A program made the translations under genes and the position numbers. The notes beneath the pieces were generated by a model, which was given only the letters and a program-made list of their open reading frames with translations, was not told the DNA's origin and did not search any database. A stretch of DNA of 64,000 bases, taken from NCBI GenBank assembly GCA_016707885.1, contig JADJGU010000002.1:248001-312000 (forward strand). The letters run 5' to 3'. The stretch is from Sphingomonadales bacterium (GTDB lineage Bacteria; Pseudomonadota; Alphaproteobacteria; Sphingomonadales; Sphingomonadaceae). Below are positions 28,532 through 36,602 of the stretch, one piece after another; position 1 is the first letter of the stretch; the number at the start of each line of letters is the position of its first letter.

Positions 28532-28990
28532 TCAAGCAACCAACGCATCAATCGCACCCTGCAAAATATGCGCTGCCGCCGCGCTGTCGATGCGCTCGGC
28601 GCGTTTGGCGCGGCTCAGGTCGGCTTCAATCATGAAGCGTTCGGCGGCGGCGGTGGACCAGCGTTCGTCCCACAGCAGGATCGGCAGACCAAGGTCGAGT
28701 AAGTTGCGGGCGAAGGACCGGCTCGACTGGCTTCGAGGCGACTCGCTGCCGTCCATATTGATTGGCAGACCGATGACGATGCCTGCGGTTGGACGGGTGG
28801 CAATCGCTGCTTGCAACAACGCCTTGTCCTTGGCGAACTTGCCGCGCGTGATCAGGTCAGCGGGGGAGGCAAAGCTCCAGCCCGCGTCGCAAAAGGCGGT
28901 GCCGATGGTTTTGCTACCGACATCCAGCCCGATCAGCACGCCGCCTTCGGGCAGGGCGACGCGGAAATCTGGGGCGGAGGTTGTGATCAC
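28532..28990 (-). CDS. yqgF: YqgF/RuvX putative pre-16S rRNA nuclease
   Basis: A 152-residue RNase H-like protein. GLDVGSKTIGTA has the first catalytic Asp, GLPINMDGSES is the family loop, and LWDERWSTAAAE carries the last acidic residue. YqgF processes the 5' end of 16S rRNA in E. coli and was first proposed as a Holliday-junction resolvase. The GTG at 28990 is chosen because it overlaps the stop of the upstream gene (GTGA). An ATG nine codons upstream is also possible. Confidence 0.9.
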   Translation of the reverse strand: MITTSAPDFRVALPEGGVLIGLDVGSKTIGTAFCDAGWSFASPADLITRGKFAKDKALLQAAIATRPTAGIVIGLPINMDGSESPRSQSSRSFARNLLDLGLPILLWDERWSTAAAERFMIEADLSRAKRAERIDSAAAAHILQGAIDALVA

Positions 28991-30099
28991 CGCGCGAGAA
29001 ATTTCTGCACCCTCCACAAGGCGTCTGCGCGGACGTTCGCCCAGAACAGCGGATAGTCATAGACGTGGTAATTGTTGCCCGGCAGCACATAGGGGCCCAT
29101 TTCGGGCGGGTCGCCGATCAGCAGGAAGCCTCGTTGGTCGCAACGGGCGGGGATCGCGGCTTTCACCAGTCCGCCGGTCTTCATATCGTCCGATGGTTTC
29201 AAGGTGCCGAGATTCGCCTCAACGCCAGCCTCTGCCGCAGCACCGCCGGTCAGCGGGTTGGTGCACAACATAGTGGTGTTGGCGCGCGACTGGCCGTTAA
29301 AGCCGGTGGTCGAATCATAGACTTTCAGGATGCGCTCATATTCGGCGGGCTCGGCAAAGCTCTGCCATGCCAATATACAGCCTGTCTGGTCGGGCGAAGT
29401 GCAGGCGGGAAGGCCCATTTCGGGCAGGTCGGTGTCGACCGAAACCGGCCAACCGACCGCATAGGCAGCAACGATGCGCTTGGCGATTGGCTTGCCCGCG
29501 ACACGGTCTTTCAACAGATGCGTCAGGTGCAGCGCGCCCTGGCTGTGCCCGGCAAGGATGATCGGGCGGTCTTTCTGCACCTTGGCAACAAAATCGTCGA
29601 AGGCGAGGAGAACGTCCTGATAGGCCGCATCCAATGCCTGTTGCCCTTCGGGCTTGTCGGTCAGGAAGGCGCCGATCGCCGCCTGACGATAGCGCGGTGC
29701 CCAGATTTCGCCCGATGCAGCGAAGGGGGAGGCGAGACCCTGCAGGAACAGCTTTGCCCGATCCTGCGACAGCTTGTCGTCGAGCGGCGCGTTCCAGTGG
29801 GTCTTGTCCATATAAGAGGTCGGGTGGATGAAGAATATCGCGGCGGAACCAGGAACCTCGATTTTCTCTGCACCAACCGGCTGCCAGCTGGTCACATTGC
29901 CCGCACCACTCCGCCCACGCGCAAACCACATCGCGGGGTCGTCATACTTGTTGGTCGCAAAGGCCTTTTGCTCTTCAAATTTGGTTGTCGGCACAAAGGC
30001 TAACTCGGTCAGCTCTTTCTCATAGATGCGAACAACAAAGCCACCTGCGATCACCAGCGTGATGATGGCGGCGATAAGGTAAAGGAATTTGCGGGCCAC
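28987..30099 (-). CDS. DUF3089 alpha/beta hydrolase-like membrane-anchored protein
   Basis: A 370-residue protein with one N-terminal membrane helix (YLIAAIITLVIAGGFVV, about residues 6-22). The soluble domain has the alpha/beta hydrolase nucleophile elbow LAGHSQGALH, a conserved FFIHPTSY and the C-terminal GNNYHVYDYPLFWANV, which fit the DUF3089 family. The substrate is unknown. I use the GTG at 30099 because the open frame upstream runs through a palindromic repeat pair that would otherwise be translated into about 43 unconvincing residues. Confidence 0.8.
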   Translation of the reverse strand: MARKFLYLIAAIITLVIAGGFVVRIYEKELTELAFVPTTKFEEQKAFATNKYDDPAMWFARGRSGAGNVTSWQPVGAEKIEVPGSAAIFFIHPTSYMDKTHWNAPLDDKLSQDRAKLFLQGLASPFAASGEIWAPRYRQAAIGAFLTDKPEGQQALDAAYQDVLLAFDDFVAKVQKDRPIILAGHSQGALHLTHLLKDRVAGKPIAKRIVAAYAVGWPVSVDTDLPEMGLPACTSPDQTGCILAWQSFAEPAEYERILKVYDSTTGFNGQSRANTTMLCTNPLTGGAAAEAGVEANLGTLKPSDDMKTGGLVKAAIPARCDQRGFLLIGDPPEMGPYVLPGNNYHVYDYPLFWANVRADALWRVQKFLAR

Positions 30100-30132
30100 G
30101 TATTTTGTTTCCAAATTCTGATCGGTTGCGCC

Positions 30133-30210
30133 GCCCCAGCGGAGGCTGGGGCCCATCACGTCTGGCAGTCTAAACCGATAGGCGAGATAGGCTCCAGCCT
30201 TCGCTGGAGC
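30133..30210. repeat. REP-like pair of hairpins
   Basis: Two short palindromes lie 38 bases apart: GCCCCAGC/GCTGGGGC (30133-30152) and GCTCCAGC/GCTGGAGC (30191-30210), each with an 8-base stem and a 4-base loop. They sit between the divergent DUF3089 gene and gatC. The layout fits a REP doublet as found in many sphingomonad intergenic regions. I found no second copy in the window. Confidence 0.6.
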
Positions 30211-30329
30211 AACGATTTGAGGTTTCAAATAACTTCATTTGGAAAAATAGCAGCGAGTTTTTGAACATAGGCTGAAAAGCGCAGCTTTGGCGGTTGATGC
30301 TGCGACTGCACAATGCTAGCGGCACGCTC

Positions 30330-30617
30330 ATGTCAGTCGATAAAGATACCGTGAACAAGATCGCGCGGCTCTCCCGCATCGCGATCAGTGACGAAGAGGC
30401 CGAAAAGATGGTCGGGGAGCTGAACGGCATCCTCGCCTGGGTCGAGCAATTGGGCGAGGTGGACGTGACCGGCGTCGAACCGATGACCGCCGTGATCCCC
30501 AACCATTTGCGTCTGCGCGACGATGTCGTCACCGATGGCGATGTGCGCGAAAAGGTGCTCGCCAATGCGCCCGCCCGCGAAGGCAGCTTCTTTGGCGTGC
30601 CGAAGGTGATCGAATAA
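30330..30617 (+). CDS. gatC: Asp/Glu-tRNA amidotransferase subunit C
   Basis: A 95-residue GatC, the small clamp subunit of the GatCAB transamidase that converts Glu-tRNA(Gln) and Asp-tRNA(Asn) to the amide forms. RLSRIAISDEEAEKM and the C-terminal EGSFFGVPKVIE are typical. The ATG at 30330 is chosen over an upstream one because it fits the family N-terminus (MSVDKDTVNKIARL). Its stop overlaps the gatA start in TAATG. Confidence 0.94.
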   Translation: MSVDKDTVNKIARLSRIAISDEEAEKMVGELNGILAWVEQLGEVDVTGVEPMTAVIPNHLRLRDDVVTDGDVREKVLANAPAREGSFFGVPKVIE

Positions 30618-32101
30618 TGACCGACCTGACCAAATTGGGCGTAGCCGCCATCCGCTCTGGCGTTGCCAATGGCGAATTCACCGCTGTTGAAGTGGCCGAA
30701 GCCTTCAACGCTAATGTCGCGGCGGCAAAAGTCCTCAATGCCTTCATCGTCGAAACGCCCGAAAAGGCCATCGAAGCGGCAAAGGCCGTCGACGCTGACC
30801 GTGCTGCTGGCAAGCCGCTGGGCAAGATGGCCGGCGTTCCCATCGGCATGAAGGATTTGTTCGCCACCGAAGGCGTGCAGACCACCGCCGCAAGCCACAT
30901 CCTCGAAGGCTTTGTGCCTACCTATGAATCGACCGTTTCGGCGAATTTGTGGAAGGCCGGGGCAGGGATGCTGGGCAAGCTGAACCTTGACCAGTTCGCC
31001 ATGGGTTCGTCGAACGAGACCAGCTATTTCGGCAATGTCATCAACCCGTGGCGGCGCAACGATGGCGGCAACGCCGCGTTGGCGCCGGGCGGCTCCTCGG
31101 GCGGTTCGTCGGCAGCGATCGCGGCGCGGCTGTGCCCGGCGGCGACCGGCACCGACACTGGTGGCTCGATCCGCCAGCCTGCGGCGTTCGTGGGCATCAG
31201 CGGCATCAAGCCGACCTATGGTCGTTGCAGCCGCTGGGGCATTGTCGCCTTTGCCAGTTCGCTCGATCAGGCAGGCCCGATGGCGCGCGATGTCCGCGAT
31301 TGTGCGATCATGCTGGAGGCGATGGCAGGCTTTGATCCCAAGGATGCGACCTCGCTTGAGCTGCCCGTGCCCGAATGGGAGGCTGGCCTGTCCGGCGACC
31401 TTCGTGGCAAAAAGGTCGGTATTCCCAAGGAATATCGCCTCGACGGCATCGACGAAGATATTGCGAAGATGTGGGACAATGGCATCGCCTGGCTGAAGGA
31501 TGCAGGGGCGGAAATCGTCGAGATCAGCCTGCCGCACACCAAATATGCGCTACCGGCTTATTACATCATCGCCCCCGCCGAAGCATCGTCAAACCTCGCG
31601 CGCTATGATGGCGTGCGCTATGGCTTGCGCGACCTGCCCGATGGGGCAGGGCTGCAGGATATGTACGCCGCCACCCGCGCCGCCGGTTTCGGCGCAGAGG
31701 TCCGCCGTCGCATCATGATCGGCACCTATGTTCTCTCCGCCGGTTTTTACGACGCCTATTACACACAGGCACAAAAGGTCCGCGCGCTGATCGCTCGCGA
31801 TTTTGACAATGCGTGGAAGCAATGCGACCTGATCCTCGCCCCGACCGCGCCAAGTGCGGCCTTTGGTCTGGGTGAAAAGACCAGCGATCCGCTGTCGATG
31901 TATCTCAACGATGTGTTTGCGGTGCCTGCCTCACTCGCAGGCTTACCCGCCATGTCGGTGCCCGGTGGCATCGACAAGGAGGGCCTGCCGCTGGGTCTGC
32001 AGATCGTCGGCAAAGCGCTCGACGAGCAGGGCGTGTTGAACGCAGGGCTGGCGATTGAAGAACGTGCCGGATTCACGGCGGAAGCGGAGAAGTGGTGGTG
32101 A
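30617..32101 (+). CDS. gatA: Asp/Glu-tRNA amidotransferase subunit A
   Basis: A 494-residue amidase-signature subunit that releases ammonia from glutamine or asparagine. The catalytic triad is visible as Lys79 in GMKDLF, the cis-Ser in PGGSSGGSSAA and the nucleophile Ser in TDTGGSIRQPA. It overlaps gatC by one base and the following 42-codon ORF by four. Confidence 0.96.
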   Translation: MTDLTKLGVAAIRSGVANGEFTAVEVAEAFNANVAAAKVLNAFIVETPEKAIEAAKAVDADRAAGKPLGKMAGVPIGMKDLFATEGVQTTAASHILEGFVPTYESTVSANLWKAGAGMLGKLNLDQFAMGSSNETSYFGNVINPWRRNDGGNAALAPGGSSGGSSAAIAARLCPAATGTDTGGSIRQPAAFVGISGIKPTYGRCSRWGIVAFASSLDQAGPMARDVRDCAIMLEAMAGFDPKDATSLELPVPEWEAGLSGDLRGKKVGIPKEYRLDGIDEDIAKMWDNGIAWLKDAGAEIVEISLPHTKYALPAYYIIAPAEASSNLARYDGVRYGLRDLPDGAGLQDMYAATRAAGFGAEVRRRIMIGTYVLSAGFYDAYYTQAQKVRALIARDFDNAWKQCDLILAPTAPSAAFGLGEKTSDPLSMYLNDVFAVPASLAGLPAMSVPGGIDKEGLPLGLQIVGKALDEQGVLNAGLAIEERAGFTAEAEKWW

Positions 32102-32226
32102 GCGATTTGAAAATCTTTGCGCTCATGATGCTAGTGAGTGCAGCGATTGGCCTTGTTTCTTGGTTTGGGCGGCGTCGGAAAATCAGCGAAGCTCGTTTCG
32201 ACACCATGCCGGAAAGTGAAAAGTAA
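32098..32226 (+). CDS. Small membrane protein between gatA and gatB (42 aa)
   Basis: A 42-codon ORF starts with GTG inside the gatA stop (GTGA at 32098-32101) and ends with TAA directly before the gatB ATG. It encodes one hydrophobic helix (residues 5-23, IFALMMLVSAAIGLVSWFG), then an Arg/Lys cluster (RRRK) and an acidic tail. The gap is filled exactly with stop-start coupling at both ends, which supports translation. Topology by the positive-inside rule puts the C-terminus in the cytoplasm. No family is recognised. Confidence 0.6.
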   Translation: MSDLKIFALMMLVSAAIGLVSWFGRRRKISEARFDTMPESEK

Positions 32227-33699
32227 ATGTCAGAATATCGCATCCAGGGCATGACAGGTGAGTGGGAGGTCGTGATCGGCCTTGAGGTCCACGCGCAGGT
32301 CACGTCGAACGCCAAGCTCTTCTCGGGCGCGTCTGCGGCCTATGGTGGGGAGCCGAACAGTCATGTGTCGCTGGTCGATGCCGCGATGCCCGGCATGTTG
32401 CCCGTGCCGAACCGCGAATGCATCCGTCAGGCGGTGCGCACCGGCATGGCGATCAATGCGCAGATCAACAAATGGTCGCGTTTTGACCGGAAGAATTATT
32501 TCTACGCCGATTTGCCGCAGGGCTATCAGATTTCGCAACTGTACCACCCGATTGTGGGTGAGGGCGAGATTGAGGTTATTCTCGACGAGAAAGACGCCAA
32601 TTCCCCGCGCAAGACCATCGGCATCGAACGCATCCATGTCGAACAGGATGCGGGCAAGCTGATGCATGACCAGCACCCGACTATGTCTTATGTCGATTTG
32701 AACCGCTCGGGCGTTGCGCTGATGGAAATCGTCTCGCGCCCCGATATGCGCTCGCCTGCAGAGGCAGGGGCGTATGTGAAAAAGCTGCGCTCCATCCTGC
32801 GCTATGTCGGTTCTTGCGATGGCAATATGGAGGAAGGTTCGCTGCGTGCCGACGTCAACGTCTCGGTGCGCAAGCCCGGCGAAGAATTTGGCACGCGCAC
32901 CGAGACTAAGAATGTCAACTCGATCCGCTTCGTGATGCAGGCAATCGAGGTTGAAGCGCGGCGTCAGGTCGATCTGATCGAGGATGGCGGCACCGTTGTT
33001 CAGGAAACCCGCCTGTTCGATCCCAACAAGCTGGAAACCCGCTCGATGCGCTCCAAAGAGGACGCGCATGATTACCGCTATTTCCCCGATCCGGACCTGC
33101 TGCCGCTCGAACTCGACGATGCGTTTCTGGAGGACTGCCGGGCGTCGCTGCCCGAACTGCCCGACGCCAAACGCGCGCGTTATGAAAACGAGCTGGGTCT
33201 GACGGCCTATAATGCGGCTGTGTTGACCGCAGAGGCCGAAACAGCCTTCTGGTTCGAAGATCTGCTCAGCCACGGCGTCGATGCGAAACAGGGCTCCAAC
33301 TGGCTGATGTCCGAACTGTTTGGCGCGCTGAACAAGCTCGGTAAGTCGCTCGACGAAAGCCCGGTCAGCCCCGCACAGGCGGCTGAACTGCTCAAACTGG
33401 TCGCTGACGGCACCATTTCGGGCAGCATCGCCAAGCAGGTTTTCGAGATCATGCTCGAAACCGGGCAGGGTGCTGCAGCCATTGTCGAGGAAAAGGGTCT
33501 GAAGCAGACCAGCGACACCGGCGCGATCGAAGCCGTGATCGCCGAAATCCTTGCCGCCAATCCGGGCCAGCTCGAACAATATCGCGCTGGCAAGGAACAG
33601 CTTTTCGGTTTCTTCGTCGGCCAGACGATGAAGGCGATGCAGGGCAAGGCGAACCCTGGCGTGGTCAACGAATTGCTCAAAAAGGCGCTGGCCGACTGA
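32227..33699 (+). CDS. gatB: Asp/Glu-tRNA amidotransferase subunit B
   Basis: A 490-residue GatB that phosphorylates the tRNA-bound Glu or Asp and binds the tRNA tail. EVVIGLEVHAQV, the conserved IERIHVEQDAGK, SRPDMRSP and the YatY-like tail domain (about 335-490) are present. The ATG directly follows the stop of the small ORF. With gatC and gatA it makes a complete amidotransferase operon. Confidence 0.96.
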   Translation: MSEYRIQGMTGEWEVVIGLEVHAQVTSNAKLFSGASAAYGGEPNSHVSLVDAAMPGMLPVPNRECIRQAVRTGMAINAQINKWSRFDRKNYFYADLPQGYQISQLYHPIVGEGEIEVILDEKDANSPRKTIGIERIHVEQDAGKLMHDQHPTMSYVDLNRSGVALMEIVSRPDMRSPAEAGAYVKKLRSILRYVGSCDGNMEEGSLRADVNVSVRKPGEEFGTRTETKNVNSIRFVMQAIEVEARRQVDLIEDGGTVVQETRLFDPNKLETRSMRSKEDAHDYRYFPDPDLLPLELDDAFLEDCRASLPELPDAKRARYENELGLTAYNAAVLTAEAETAFWFEDLLSHGVDAKQGSNWLMSELFGALNKLGKSLDESPVSPAQAAELLKLVADGTISGSIAKQVFEIMLETGQGAAAIVEEKGLKQTSDTGAIEAVIAEILAANPGQLEQYRAGKEQLFGFFVGQTMKAMQGKANPGVVNELLKKALAD

Positions 33700-33807
33700 T
33701 CGGCGCGTGAGACGATTTCACATTCAGCTGGCAATTTAGCACCTTGCGCCGCAGCCTGATCAGCGCGAGACATGCCTGATAGCGGCAGTCAGCCGTCTGG
33801 AGCAGTC

Positions 33808-34551
33808 ATGGCGCGACGTTTGAGTATAGGGTTGGCATTGGCGACAGTGCTCGCTGCCAGTCCGATTCTGGCGCAAGCCCCAGTGGCGACCGAAAAATAT
33901 GCGGTGCGTGAAGGCTTTGCCTTCACCCCGGAAACGCCGCCGCGCATTCTGGTCTTTCGCCCTGAAGTTAAAGTGGGGGAGCAAACCACGGCGGGTATCT
34001 TCCAGAACAATGCTGAATGGCATGCCGCTGTCACGCGTGAATTGAGCGCGGCACTGGTGGCTACGGGCGGCAAGCGTGGGATCGAAATGGTGCTGCATGA
34101 CGATCGAGCCGCGAATAGCCAGTTGTTGACAGAGCATCGTGCGCTGTTCCGTCTGGTGGTCGGCACGATCATCCGGCACAAATTGTTCGGCAAAGATCCT
34201 CTGCCTTCCAAGGTTGACAGTTTCGACTGGAGCTTGGGCAGCGGTGTTGCGAAAATCGCACCTGCGGCAAAGGCCGACTATGGCCTGTTCCTTCTCAGCC
34301 ACGACAGTTTTGAATCGGCCGGGCGCCGCGCCGCGAAACTGGTCGCCGCGCTGATGGGCAATGGCGACATTGCAGGCACGCATTTCGGATATGCCGCGCT
34401 GATCGATATGAAAAATGGCGACATTGTCTGGCTGGGGGTCGATTTGAAAGCCGGAGGGGATGTTCGCACGGCGGAGGGTGCCACGCAGCGCGTCGAGCAA
34501 TTGCTGAACGGCTTTCCCGTGCGTGCTTCCGGCAAGGCAGTTGCGCCATGA
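33808..34551 (+). CDS. Exported protein of unknown function, first of an M48 operon
   Basis: A 247-residue exported protein with a clear signal peptide (about residues 1-24, ending ILAQA). The mature part has no motif that I recognise; PRILVFRPEVKVGEQTTAG and ADYGLFLLSHDSFESAG look like a conserved core. A GGAG six bases before the ATG supports this start over one 12 codons upstream. Its stop overlaps the start of the M48 protease gene in ATGA, so it is likely to act with the protease in the periplasm. Function is unknown. Confidence 0.78.
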   Translation: MARRLSIGLALATVLAASPILAQAPVATEKYAVREGFAFTPETPPRILVFRPEVKVGEQTTAGIFQNNAEWHAAVTRELSAALVATGGKRGIEMVLHDDRAANSQLLTEHRALFRLVVGTIIRHKLFGKDPLPSKVDSFDWSLGSGVAKIAPAAKADYGLFLLSHDSFESAGRRAAKLVAALMGNGDIAGTHFGYAALIDMKNGDIVWLGVDLKAGGDVRTAEGATQRVEQLLNGFPVRASGKAVAP

Positions 34552-35708
34552 AGCGTCTTCGAAACAGCCTGACGCTTGCGGCTTTGGCCTTTGCTGCTCC
34601 GATCGCGGCCCAGCCTTTGGAGCTGCGGCCCACCAACGCGGGCTATCAACCCAAGGATGCGGTGGAACAAGGCCTTTGGCTCGAAATGGACGAGGCCGAG
34701 CAGCAGATGCGCGCGTCCAAATTCTTGATCGAGGACCCCGAACTCAATGCCTATGTGAAAGGCGTTCTGTGTCGCGCAGTTGGCACCGAAAAATGCGGTG
34801 CGGCGCGCATCTATCTGATGCGCACACCACAGTTCAACGCGGCGATGGCACCCAATGGCATGATGCTGGTGTGGAGTGGCCTGCTGTTGCGGGCGCGCAA
34901 TGAGGCTGAACTGGCGGCGGTTCTAGGCCATGAATTCGTTCATTTTGAACAGCAGCACAGCTTGAAATCCTTTCATGACATCAAGGCAAAATCCAATGCG
35001 ATGACCTGGTTGGGATTTGTACCCGGCGGCATGCTGGCGCAGATCGGGCTTATGGGGTCGGTCTTCCGCTTCAACCGCGAAATGGAAAAACAGGCCGATA
35101 TAGCCGCACTCGACTATCTTAGCGCCAGCGGATATGACCCGACGGCACCCTCCAAAATATGGGAACAGCTTCTTGGCGAGATGGAGGTGCAGGCCAAGGC
35201 GAACAAAAGCGGGGTCGTGGCGCAGGAGGCGAGCGACTTTTTCTCCTCGCACCCAAATACACGCGATCGCATGGAATATCTGCGCGCTGCGGCCCAGCGT
35301 AAAGCCCCGAGCAGCGACGATGGGGCAGGGCGCTATCGTGCTGCCATCGCCCGCTGGTGGCCGCGCCTGATCGACGATCAGGTGAAACTAAACGATTTCG
35401 CGGCGACCGAGTTTCTGCTCGACGGATTAGCACGCGGATCTTGGACAGCCGATCTGCTGTACGCGCGCGGCGAATTGTATCGGGCGCGCGGAAAAGAGGG
35501 GGATCTGGCAAAGGCCGAGGGTTTTTATCGGCAATCGCTCACGAAGGACCCCGCATTGGCCGAAAGCTGGCGCAGCCTTGGCATGCTCCTCCTACGGCAA
35601 GGCAAATCGGACGAAGGCCGGAAGATGCTGCGTCGCTATCTGGATATTGCCCCTGTAGCCGGCGACCGCCCAATGATCGAAGCGATGGCGCGGGAGCCAC
35701 AAAAATGA
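34548..35708 (+). CDS. Exported M48 metalloprotease with TPR tail
   Basis: A 386-residue periplasmic M48 protease of the BepA/LoiP style. A signal peptide ends near residue 21. The zinc motif HEFVH has His128, Glu129 and His132, with the third ligand in EMEKQADIAALDYL. A TPR-like region at about 300-385 (KAEGFYRQSLTKDP) probably holds substrates. Such proteases degrade misassembled outer-membrane proteins. It is coupled by ATGA overlaps to a gene on each side. Confidence 0.88.
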   Translation: MKRLRNSLTLAALAFAAPIAAQPLELRPTNAGYQPKDAVEQGLWLEMDEAEQQMRASKFLIEDPELNAYVKGVLCRAVGTEKCGAARIYLMRTPQFNAAMAPNGMMLVWSGLLLRARNEAELAAVLGHEFVHFEQQHSLKSFHDIKAKSNAMTWLGFVPGGMLAQIGLMGSVFRFNREMEKQADIAALDYLSASGYDPTAPSKIWEQLLGEMEVQAKANKSGVVAQEASDFFSSHPNTRDRMEYLRAAAQRKAPSSDDGAGRYRAAIARWWPRLIDDQVKLNDFAATEFLLDGLARGSWTADLLYARGELYRARGKEGDLAKAEGFYRQSLTKDPALAESWRSLGMLLLRQGKSDEGRKMLRRYLDIAPVAGDRPMIEAMAREPQK

Positions 35709-36322
35709 GGCTGGTTCCCATGGCGATCTCGATTCTGGCGCTTGTCGGTGCGTCTGTGCCAGCCTTCGCCGAATGGAAGGCGCTGATTGCCGACCAAAGC
35801 GTGAATGTCGCGGGGAAGCTGATATTTGCGACACCCAAAGCAGGGTGGAACCGATCTTCAGCCCGCCCTTCCGATCATGGCGAACGCTGGACGCGCGATG
35901 GCCTCGCTCTCAACGAACTGACGTTTTTTGCGGCAATTCCCGATGGCGGCACGCTCTACCATACGCCTTATGGGGCTACGCAGAAGCTGCCAAAATTCCG
36001 CTCGAATATGCTGGCGACCGAAATTGTCGAACTGTTCGAAAACAGCAACCGTATCCTTCTGAACTCGTCGGTTTTTTCGGTCGGTGCCGTCGAACCCGCA
36101 AGGCTCGGCAAGCATGAAGGCGTGCGTTTCGCCTATAGCTATGCCGCGCAGGATGAAGGCCTGACGCGCAAGGGCGAGGGGGTTGCCGCGATTGTTGATG
36201 GCAAGCTCTATCTGGTCAATTTTATAGCGCCTGAAATCCACTATTTTGATCGCGACATCGAAGAGATCAGGCAGTTGGTGGCAACATTGCAAGTGCGTCC
36301 GTCCCAAGCCATGCGGCGCTGA
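35705..36322 (+). CDS. Exported protein of unknown function, last of an M48 operon
   Basis: A 205-residue protein with a signal peptide (MAISILALVGASVPAFA in residues 6-22). The ATG at 35705 overlaps the protease stop (ATGA). The mature part is mixed alpha/beta, with FATPKAGWNRS near the start. I do not recognise the family. As third member of a tightly coupled set of exported proteins it may be a cofactor or substrate of the M48 protease. Confidence 0.76.
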   Translation: MRLVPMAISILALVGASVPAFAEWKALIADQSVNVAGKLIFATPKAGWNRSSARPSDHGERWTRDGLALNELTFFAAIPDGGTLYHTPYGATQKLPKFRSNMLATEIVELFENSNRILLNSSVFSVGAVEPARLGKHEGVRFAYSYAAQDEGLTRKGEGVAAIVDGKLYLVNFIAPEIHYFDRDIEEIRQLVATLQVRPSQAMRR

Positions 36323-36429
36323 AAACGGGTTGTCGTAACAGCGGACAATCCCGCCGCTTTCGGCACTTGCCCTAGGCCGACTTTGCCGTTAGAGGCACCC
36401 GACCGCACGGCCAATAAGGGTGTGGCGGA

Positions 36430-36514
36430 GCGGGCGTGGCGGAATTGGTAGACGCGCTGGTTTTAGGTACCAGTATCGCAAGATGTGGGGGTTCGAGTCC
36501 CTTCGCCCGCACCA
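36430..36514 (+). tRNA. tRNA-Leu, anticodon UAG
   Basis: An 85-nucleotide class II tRNA. The acceptor arms GCGGGCG and CGCCCGC pair fully. The anticodon stem CTGGT/ACCAG holds the loop TTTAGGT with anticodon TAG. A long variable arm follows, then GGTTCGAGTCC of the T arm. The 3' CCA is encoded (36512-36514). It reads CUA and, through wobble, other CUN leucine codons. Confidence 0.95.
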
Positions 36515-36602
36515 GTTCAAAAACGCCCGGCTTCCCAGCCAAGTCCGTCCAAAGATTTTTGAAGCGCAACCCTGCGCAGAGTTGAGGATTAGAGTTTTAG
36601 TT

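Noticed and set aside
27417..29273. A 618-codon plus-strand frame across pyrC', pyrB and yqgF
   Set aside because: It crosses three clear genes on the other strand and is rich in Ser, Arg and Pro, as expected from a shadow of GC-rich coding DNA.
30170..31537. A 455-codon frame antisense to gatC and gatA
   Set aside because: It spans two genes and the palindromic repeats, and has no domain.
32230..33579. A 449-codon frame antisense to gatB
   Set aside because: Shadow of gatB; low-complexity composition and no ribosome site.
36430..36514. tRNA-Leu as an integration site
   Set aside because: No integrase, no repeated 3' tRNA end and no foreign island on either side; tig follows directly.
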